A stretch of 64,000 nt of DNA, from assembly GCF_016801865.2 (NCBI RefSeq), contig NC_068939.1, positions 186,001 through 250,000 of the forward strand, given 5' to 3'. Shown here one piece after another: positions 57,601 through 64,000 of this stretch. Below the pieces are notes generated by a model that saw nothing but the letters and a program-made list of their open reading frames with translations, did not search any database and was not told the origin of the DNA. Numbering within the stretch: position 1 is the stretch's first letter; every line of letters starts with the position of its first letter. This DNA comes from Culex pipiens pallens (lineage: Eukaryota; Arthropoda; Insecta; Diptera; Culicidae). The translations under genes were made by a program, and so were the position numbers.

Positions 57601-58665
57601 GAACATCTTCACAGTGCCAGCGTGTTCGGCCACAATAAACTCCCCGTCCTTGGCCACAGCAATCTCGATCGGTTTGGACAGCTTGTGCAGCTCGACAAAC
57701 AACTCTTTCTCTCGCGCCAGATGGTCCGACGCCCCGGAGTCAAGGAACCACTTTACCCGCCGCTGCACTTTCTGCGGCTCGCCGCCGCTCACGCCCACAA
57801 AACAAACACTGTTCCGCTCACTCGTGCCAGCAACGTTTGCTTTCGCACCGTGTTGTTTTTGGTAGTACTGTTGTTTCTTCTTCTTTTTCTCCGTGCAGTC
57901 TACACTCTTGTGGCCTTCCTTTTTGCAGCTGAAGCAGCGGATCTTCTTCTGCATCTTCATTCCGGAGAAAGCAGCGGCCTCGTTCCCGGCGGTGAGCGAA
58001 TCGACGCCCAAACCCTTCTGCTTCGTCTCCTCGTCTAGCAACCGACATTTGACGAATTCCATCGATAGATTCTCCTCCGCCATGGTCTCGATCGACGTCA
58101 CCACGGTAGCAAACGCCGACCCGAGCGTCAGCAGAAGGTGGCATACCGCGTCAATGTCGTCCATCACGGCCCCGGTTCCACGGAACTCACGCACCAGCTT
58201 GTCGAAGCGCAAGAAGTGGTCCGTCAAACGGCCACCGTCGAATCGCATGCTCAGGATTTGCCGCTGGAGATGCATTCGGCTCGCGACGCTCTTCCGCTCG
58301 AACACATTCTTGAGCGTCGTCCAGATTTCCTTCGGCGACTGCTTGTCCTGAACGTACTCGAGCTGGGAATCGTGAATGCGCTCGATCAACAAACGCTTGC
58401 ACTTCCGCCTTCTCTTCAGCTGCTCTTTCCGCCTCTTCTCCTTGTCCGCCGAAACCGTCGTCGAATCTTCCGTCTTCGGAATCAGCTCAGGAAGCTCTCC
58501 AACCTCGTGTAGAATGCAGTCGTCCAGCTCGTACTCCTCCAGGAGTACCAGAACTCGATACTTCCACGCGGCAAAGTTCCTGCCGTCAAACAGCGCGACA
58601 TGGTAGCGATCCTCGCGCACAACCGCGTCCTCCGACATCCCGACAAGTTTACTGTGAAACGACAA
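54700..58665 (-). CDS. Copia Gag-Pol polyprotein (integrase core incomplete)
   Basis: 1,321 aa in one frame. Gag (about 1-240), zinc knuckle CFSCKKEGHKSVDC (244-257), aspartic protease DSGASDH (309-315), integrase zinc-binding part (WHRRFGHLNE near 446, CQSC at 483-486), integrase core pieces (RCDNGGEYTG with Asp531; PEQNGTSERMN with Glu567), an acidic spacer (about 700-780), reverse transcriptase (KWVFRVKRG, MDVKTAFLNG, YVDD 1005-1008) and RNase H (FCDADWAND, STEAELAAL, HEDNQST). In intact copia elements about 50-60 residues with a conserved Asp (in a DVCGP-like motif) lie between the CxxC and the DDWSHF block; here CQSCIE runs directly into DDWSHFTVVF. So the first of the three catalytic Asp/Asp/Glu residues is missing while the frame is kept. 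Self-sufficient integration is unlikely. Confidence 0.93.
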   Translation of the reverse strand: MSFHSKLVGMSEDAVVREDRYHVALFDGRNFAAWKYRVLVLLEEYELDDCILHEVGELPELIPKTEDSTTVSADKEKRRKEQLKRRRKCKRLLIERIHDSQLEYVQDKQSPKEIWTTLKNVFERKSVASRMHLQRQILSMRFDGGRLTDHFLRFDKLVREFRGTGAVMDDIDAVCHLLLTLGSAFATVVTSIETMAEENLSMEFVKCRLLDEETKQKGLGVDSLTAGNEAAAFSGMKMQKKIRCFSCKKEGHKSVDCTEKKKKKQQYYQKQHGAKANVAGTSERNSVCFVGVSGGEPQKVQRRVKWFLDSGASDHLAREKELFVELHKLSKPIEIAVAKDGEFIVAEHAGTVKMFSVVGGRSVECIVQDVLFVPQLRYNLFSVVRIEKAGMRVVFDGGKALIYRGDEIVVCGARRDKLYELDFRPFDCEKSLLSCGRVQSDSVLWHRRFGHLNERSLTDLARNDMVSGLTLTVDKGVDQTIVCQSCIEDDWSHFTVVFLMRSKDEVLGCFEQYEALATAKFQTKVSRLRCDNGGEYTGRRFKQFCRTKGIQIEFTVPYTPEQNGTSERMNRTLVEKARTMLLDSGLDKRFWGQAVRTAAYLLNRSPTSAVVYKQTPFELWEKKKPDVSKLRVFGCETFVHVPKELRKKLDPKSWRGFLVGYAANGYLVWDPVNTRIVTARDVDFVEAKTTVKKNDQHEVEQFVVCPIPDEAEEPVAPVAPAEREGEEEVTSDEEFGSFDDDEEADGDQKEPDAGGVPAAEEGPVGEDPEVGADADPGRPPRDRTAPSWHRDYDMDYAGFALCATSFLDNIPQTIAELKKRDDWSRWKSAIDEEIDSLGRNKTWTLTKLPAGRTPVTCKWVFRVKRGDGVVADKYKARLVARGFSQKVGFDYTETYSPVAKLDTLRLVLALAHRQEMHVHQMDVKTAFLNGILHEEIYMTQPDGFQQGKDLVCRLHRSLYGLKQASRAWNERFDEFIQKLKFVRSPNDQCLYVRGTGREQIIVVLYVDDILVVGSSLKLVKVVKKCLNGEFEMTDAGEVGQFLGLTIDRQPGVMRISQRRYFESLLQRFGMMECKPTSTPMENRLRLEKGVEAQRTTKPYRELIGCLMYAALTTRPDLSAAVNYFSQFQACPNDEHWIHLKRVLRYVKGTLDVGLVYRIEKEAPLLEVFCDADWANDLVDRRSVTGCIFKLYGCTVNWITRKQPTVSLSSTEAELAALCTAACHTLWMVRVLADLGLKPDGPIPLHEDNQSTIRIAEDARDHGRLKHIDTKFHFLRDLINEGVLELKFVRSSAQQADMMTKGLPATSFRELCTKIGLGRCCG

Positions 58666-58681
58666 CCCGGATTAGCAACGG

Positions 58682-58696
58682 GCTGGGCCCATAACC
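58682..58696 (-). other. Primer-binding site, internal initiator tRNA-Met match
   Basis: gctgggcccataacc on the plus strand equals the anticodon-arm stretch of initiator tRNA-Met, so the minus strand can pair with a tRNA fragment, as in Drosophila copia. It abuts the LTR with no gap. Confidence 0.85.
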
Positions 58697-58869
58697 TAAA
58701 AGAGGTTCGGATGGCTTACAGGAGGATAATTAAAACACGTGTGTTACGTTTAGAGCGGTTGTTAATAGACTAAGATTTATTGTAAACAAAGTAAACAGGA
58801 ACATCTGCTGACAGTTCTGTTGACGCAGTAGCGCGCAAAGGTAATGGGGCAGTGGTTGCCATCTCAACA
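58697..58869 (-). repeat. Copia 5' LTR, 173 bp
   Basis: Paired with 54520-54692. Confidence 0.93.
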
Positions 58870-59215
58870 ATTTTCTGCAGCAAATCCACTGTTGCAGATT
58901 TTGATATATAATTTTCCTTTGGGTGTACTAGAAAAAGTTATCAGAAGTTCAAAATTGTCACAAACTAGCTTAAGGGTACACAGCAACGAAGAAAGTTGTT
59001 GTCTGCTTATTTCAAAGTTGTCAAACATACCGACCCAATCCTGCAACAACGTGGTTGTACAAATAGTGAAACTATGTTGTAAATTACTTTGTGGAAAAAA
59101 AGGTTTCAACGTGGTTTTTGGATGGTCCACCCGTAGTTTTGAAGATACTAAAATGTCTGTAACAAAAATCTGGGTGCAAAAGCTCTGCTTGTGTGCACCG
59201 TTAAAGTGCATAAAT
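58870..59215. other. Spacer between copia element and dispersed repeat
   Basis: Both strands have a long open frame here (58864-59232), but with no recognisable domain. No gene supported. Confidence 0.5.
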
Positions 59216-59769
59216 CGACGGTAACATTTCAAAAGCCATCATGTACATTTTGACACTTTCTGGGTTATTGCATATTCTGAAAGTACTCCTAATAAGCTAC
59301 CTCTCCACCAAAAATGAGCATAAGTTACTTCAGTAAAGTCTTTTTAATCATGATTTTAAATAAAGTAACATAAACAAAATCTCTGCCATCAACAGTTACT
59401 GTTTATATAGCCCTGTCAACCTGTCAAATAAAAGACTACATGAACCTCGTGACGAAAAAAAAGCAACATGAAAAAAGCGCCATGTACATTCGCCAAAGAA
59501 AAACGAATCATAACAAAGCGTCCCCCTCAATGACAGCAGGGTGATATCGACGTTGGTGATTTCAAAAGAAGTTATGTTTGTTTTTCTCAAATAAAATTAC
59601 GGAAATAATGTTTTATTGTCAATAAAAGCAACGTTTTTCATCGTTTGTTATCATTAGAACATCTTATTTTGCTTTTATATTAAAATGGGAATTGAAAATG
59701 GATGCTCAACATATAAATGCATTTTTCTCAAAAAGGATGGTGTGTACATGATGCTTTTTGAAATGTTGG
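59216..59769 (+). repeat. Dispersed repeat, copy 2 (554 bp)
   Basis: Matches 36912-37484; both copies end in gaaatgttgg, after which the flanks differ completely, so these are true element boundaries. Confidence 0.8.
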
Positions 59770-59775
59770 AGAGAG

Positions 59776-59840
59776 AGTTTTCTTAAATAGATCCTATAAA
59801 CATATGAAACTCAATAGCTGATAGGACCTTTTCAAAAGAA
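59776..59840. repeat. Small hairpin (gatcctat...ataggacc)
   Basis: ttcttaaatagatcctat pairs with ataggaccttttcaaaagaa. The words cctataaacatatgaaa recur near 3765 and, inverted, near 15240, so this is a small mobile hairpin family. Confidence 0.5.
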
Positions 59841-60429
59841 AAATCTATAAATATTTGACTCACTTTAATTTTTTTCAAGGAAAAAACAACAAAAATGAAA
59901 AATCAAAATCTTCACGAAAGTTCCGATTGGGATGTGGGATGACTGTACGTTATTTAAAAAAATAAACACTTAAACATTACTGCAATACTGAATCAAACTT
60001 CTAGTTATCGTGTCACGTTGCAAGCAATTTAAGTGAACTATATGTTTTTCAATCCACGGCCCTTATTTTGTAATAGTGCATTACCGATGTCATTTTGACA
60101 TTATCTTATGTCATTCACATTGTCAAATCATGTTGGTAAATGTGAAGTCGAATAGGTAATGAAAAAGGTAGCGAAGAGTATTTTTTCAATAATTGGCACG
60201 TATTTTTTTAAGCGCATGACTGTTTTTGTGTACATGTTTCATATAACTTTCATTATTTTTTCCGGTAATGTAAAAGGTAATTGAAAAAAAGACAAAAAAT
60301 ATTTAGCTACAAACACTTTGCTGAAAAAAATCTACTGTGAAAATTGAGTAATTTTACACAAAACCCAAATGATGTGCCGGTGTAAGTACATTTTTCCCCA
60401 GAAGAAACAGACGTAGAAGGAAGGCAAAA

Positions 60430-60645
60430 CCATCACACTGACACTTTGGCTGTCACGTGAATTGCAATGGTGGAGCTCTAGTAAAGCTGAAAGTTTTCAT
60501 CTCTGGTCGTGGTCGTTTATCGCAAAAATCCTAGAAGAACTCCGTGGTTGTGCAATTATTTGTTCCCTGTGGTTTCCCCGGGAATCGGATTGTACAATTC
60601 CAGTTCGTGTCTAGCTGATCCAGTTCCATTGGAAGTGTGTGGAAG
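60430..60645 (+). other. Candidate 5' UTR exon of V-ATPase subunit C
   Basis: A GC-richer stretch that ends with the donor-like ggaag|gtgcgt at 60645/60646. The ATG-bearing exon has an acceptor (ttgtttacag) ending at 61343, so an upstream non-coding exon is needed; this is the best place I see. The 5' boundary is a guess. Confidence 0.4.
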
Positions 60646-61401
60646 GTGCGTTGCATATTTATATCACATATCATAAGGATGGTTTCTTGTGCAGATTAGT
60701 CGAGATTTTATTATAAAATATTGCTCAGGTGCGATATTCTACAAACTTACAATCAAACGATTGCTTAAAACATGGTAGTGGATTTTTTTTTGGATTTATT
60801 TCATTTTGAATATTACATTTCGATGCATCATTCGACTTAACGATAGTACGTAGCAGTATAAAACCAAAAATCGATAATCACTGGGTGATCTTGATATGTT
60901 TTGTTAAAACATATCAATTAAACTCCTGCTGATGCAGTAAATAGTTATAATTTACTTGAGACAGAATTTCTACATCTCGGGAATCATCAAACTTGAAAAA
61001 TATGTCATGTGACTTATCAGTCAAAACAGCTGACCATTTTTTTTTCATTTAGCTCGCTCTAGTGACGAATACACGCCTAAGTTAAAATTGCATAAGTTCC
61101 GAATGATAGTCCGAATCAAAACATTGAACCTTAGAAAAAGTGATGTACTGTGTATCATTGAATGTTTGTTGTCTATTGATTTTTAGCAGGAAAATAATCA
61201 CTTTAATGACTAGATGAGACGCAAACAAACTTTCTTGTGTTTGGAAAATGCTGCAATCAATATAGCCATCGTACTTGCACTTTTGTATTAAGGTTATCCA
61301 TAGTGACTGAGTTATTGTTATAGACAAATTTTATTGTTTACAGGCGGAGTCACCAGTAATTTTGGTTATATCAGTTTCATAGTAAAAAACACAAACCGAA
61401 G

Positions 61402-63901
61402 ATGTCTGAATACTGGTTAATATCGGCTCCAGGCGACAAGACCTGTCAGCAGACCTGGGAAACGATGAACAACCTGACCAGCAAGCAAAATAATCTGTGC
61501 GAAAATTTCAAGTTCCACATTCCCGACCTTAAGGTAACAATTCCAGTTGGAAAAAAACTGGGTGCTATAACTGTCAATTTCTTTCAAGGTTGGTACCCTC
61601 GATCAACTGGTGGGTCTGTCGGATGATTTGGGTAAACTCGATGCATACGTTGAACAATCAACTCGCAAAATTGCCTCTTATTTGGGAGATGTCCTCGAAG
61701 ATCAACGGGATAAGCTATATGAAAACTTGCAAGCCAATAACAGTAAGTATAACATGACAAAACTATTCCAACCTTGAACAAAATCGACGAATTATTAGCA
61801 AAACAAAATATCGCTCGCACCAAACTTTCATAACTGCTCATTTTTTAATCTCTTACGTTCAACTAAATTTAATTAATCCTTTGTTTATTTTCAAAAATTT
61901 GATTTCATACGAAGATTGACAATTTAAAGATTTAATTGCATTTCTTAAACAATACCCATGCTTCAAAAATATTTCCCGTTTTGCTTATCGACACTACAAA
62001 ATGTTTACTTAAGTTTGACAAAATTGTTTCCTATTTGAGTTAAGACCATGCCCATCGAGGATCAATTATACAAACGAAAGGTATGCCAAAGCAATTATTT
62101 GAAAATTGGACTTCAATCGATTAACAAACAAGTTTCGTAAACTGGGGCGATAAAATACATGTAGGATATATAAATTACTGTCTATTTATTTTATGTACGC
62201 TCTAATTACTTTACATTGTAATTTTTATAATGTTACACATATAACTAGTAACATTATCCTTGAAGATCCTGTTCGCTCCAGTTTATGGTTATTCGAAGTT
62301 TATTTTTATGTTTACATGATGTTCACTCACTTATGATTATACTAAAAGAACCCTTTTTTGTTAAGCGAAATTCATTTCATCTCTTCACCTAACATCGGTT
62401 GTGGTAGTAGTAATCTTATTAAATATAAGCCACCTACATACAATAAGGTGCTGCCCAACCGGAAGAATCTCCTTCAGATGAAGTGGATCCTGATGAGATA
62501 CAATCCTGTAACTCGCCATCTTCGCAAAACAAGTCATGTGAACAGTTGCAAAGGCAACGCTCTTGCGTTGATGACTGCAGCCACGGGACAAATTCGCCTA
62601 GTTGCTGCTGCTCGCAGAAGACGCAATCGTCTGCATCTGGGTCGGAGCGGGATGCAGATTCGTTGGCATGTGTTTATCCGAGATCAGAATCAGTCATTGA
62701 TTCACCAGTCACAATTGAAGTAACCGAGCAAACGAGTGATATTAGTGGTCATGACGTTCAGACAAAATCATCGAATGGACCCTCAATTTCCTTCGGCAGT
62801 CGAAAACGTAGTTACAGTATTAATTGTAATGTGCTGACACCTGATGCTGATTCAGAACATGATCGTGAAGACCACGAGAGCAGCTTCGAATGGTGGTTTC
62901 ACAGACGTAAAAGTTCACACAAATCCAGGTACCGGATGGAAGCGAGCTGCAAAATAAGACCAAATTGCATCACGCTGTATTTTCTCTATGTTTTATTGCT
63001 GTGCAATGTTTCTCGCTGCTTAGAATTTCAGCAGACTTGTTTTCAGTGTGTCCACTTTTGTACGTCATTCCCAAATTCCGAGTGTTCCGCGAAGTGATTG
63101 CAAAAATCATCATGAGCACATGTGCTTCGGAATAAGTTCCTTTTTCACTTGTGTACACGTACAGTCTACTGCTATGTCTTTCTATTTCTATCCAACTTCC
63201 ATGTCATATTTGCATTATAAATTTTAGATTGTATTGTACATTTCAATGAGTGTCAGTTCCATGTGAACTCACAGTATAGTATTGATATGTTTTATTCGAT
63301 GTAAATAAATAAGTCGGTCATGAATTTTTGTTAACTATGCAAATTGAAGAAGCAAATTTTTGAAGTATTAACAAAATAAAAAAAAATAAGGTTTTTATTT
63401 TTGTATATAGTATTTCATGTCTAATGTGTAGATGTTTCTTTTGTGTGCAGAAATCAATTGGAATAATTTAAAATGCAGTGTAAACCAAACCATTTGTTTA
63501 TGTAAAATGTACGGAATTGGACAAAAAATGGAGATTGACGAAAATTCAAAAATAGTGTCGTTTGTTTTAATTGCTGTTTATACGTGTCTTGTTTCATTGC
63601 TGCCTCTATCACGAAATATTTATCAAATTCAGATCTTGTAAAATGTTCGAAACCCGACTATTTTGTTGCGTACATAGGAGCCGCTCATCCAGCCATATTT
63701 GCGGCGGAACAACCGGTGGAAGCGTAATATTTCGTTCGTCACCGGTGAGCAGTTGCTGCGGTAGCCAAGGGCGTTCTAGTCCAGAAACCATGGAGCATGA
63801 AATGTACGGGGCGAAGTTTGATGCTGCAACTAGTACATATATGATTTCATCATCGATTAGGAACGGTGCGATGCCCTTGGCGTATGGTCCGATCTGTCTA
63901 G
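61402..63901 (+). CDS. Vha44: V-type proton ATPase subunit C (5' part, continues beyond window)
   Basis: Exons seen: 61344-61533 (ATG 61402, 44 codons), 61589-61742, 62448-62928 and 63678-63901. The first two encode MSEYWLISAPGDKTCQQTWE and VGTLDQLVGLSDDLGKLDAY, matching the N-terminus of subunit C. This stator subunit links the cytosolic V1 sector to the membrane V0 sector and takes part in their regulated separation. The remaining exons lie outside the window. The last two exons (481 + 224 = 705 nt) enter in phase 1 and leave in phase 1, so together they add 235 residues rich in Ser and Cys (such as HGTNSPSCCCSQKTQSSASG and SSPVSSCCGSQGRSSPETME) or can be skipped. Drosophila Vha44 is also known to have a long optional insert. 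If the donor at 62928 is not used, translation stops at 63095-63097. Confidence 0.9.
63304..63309 (+). terminator. Possible poly(A) signal inside the V-ATPase C intron
   Basis: aataaa about 207 bp after the read-through stop at 63095-63097; could end a short transcript. Confidence 0.35.
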
Positions 63902-64000
63902 GTCAGACACTTGGTACACATTCGTTGTTTCTTTGTTTAAATTATACTCTGTTGTTTTACTTCTACATCTACAACTTTTCGATATTTCCACCAGCACCTT

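Larger units (their letters stand above)
54520..58869 (-). mobile_element. Copia-type LTR retrotransposon, recent, integrase deleted
   Basis: Two 173-bp LTRs, 54520-54692 and 58697-58869, differ by eye at one base only (g54646 against a58823). The duplication atttt flanks both sides (54515-54519, 58870-58874). On the minus strand the LTR begins tgttgagatggc. The primer site follows the 5' LTR at once (58682-58696), and a purine-rich gagcagggg precedes the 3' LTR. One long polyprotein frame fills the interior, which is characteristic of copia. Confidence 0.95.

Noticed and set aside
58864..59232. Overlapping 122- and 126-residue frames on opposite strands
   Set aside because: No recognisable domain, no splice partners, and located in a repeat-rich spacer.

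Overview
The window is a piece of a mosquito nuclear genome, most likely Culex. It is AT-rich, its genes have short GT-AG introns, and its intergenic DNA and introns are full of transposons. A SINE with two tRNA-related halves (51161-51370) matches the layout of the Twin SINE described from Culex pipiens. The other repeats also have a mosquito look: CACGTG-bearing MITEs, tRNA-related SINEs and a Jockey-clade LINE. The window contains one 100-N assembly gap (37962-38061).

Six conserved genes and a seventh partial one are supported by splice-consistent reading frames. URI (unconventional prefoldin) lies at 1-1218 on the minus strand and runs off the left edge. CDK10 lies at 6369-7827 on the plus strand. 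Mitochondrial ribosomal protein mL42 is at 7944-8330 (minus) and converges on CDK10. A 20-exon colmedin (type II membrane collagen / Ig / olfactomedin protein, 985 aa) spans 21785-40745 (minus). HMG-CoA synthase is at 47194-48591 (plus, no intron in the coding region). A GH27 alpha-N-acetylgalactosaminidase-type gene of 9 exons is at 50228-53243 (minus). The 5' half of V-ATPase subunit C starts at 61402 (plus) and runs off the right edge. I rebuilt each multi-exon gene by splicing, and every coding total comes out in phase.

The mobile DNA is the most striking part. (1) A 4,799-bp fold-back element (1417-6215) is flanked by a perfect 9-bp duplication. It has long terminal inverted repeats and inside them two opposed arrays of a 181-bp repeat, and it sits in what would otherwise be a roughly 340-bp divergent promoter between URI and CDK10. 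(2) A 4,435-bp LTR element with two apparently identical 260-bp LTRs has no gag-pol; it carries a 55-bp tandem array. (3) A 4,350-bp copia element has LTRs differing at one base and a single 1,321-residue polyprotein frame, but its integrase appears to lack an internal segment that includes the first catalytic Asp. (4) A 5'-truncated Jockey-type LINE has a target duplication and one in-frame stop. (5) Several MITE and hairpin families, SINEs and tandem arrays lie mostly in colmedin introns.

The genes form no operon-like functional group; this is ordinary euchromatin with unrelated housekeeping genes. Points of gene-level interest are a possible alternative exon in colmedin bracketed by transposon-like ends, an optional 235-residue insert in V-ATPase subunit C, and the active-site signature that separates alpha-N-acetylgalactosaminidase from alpha-galactosidase.
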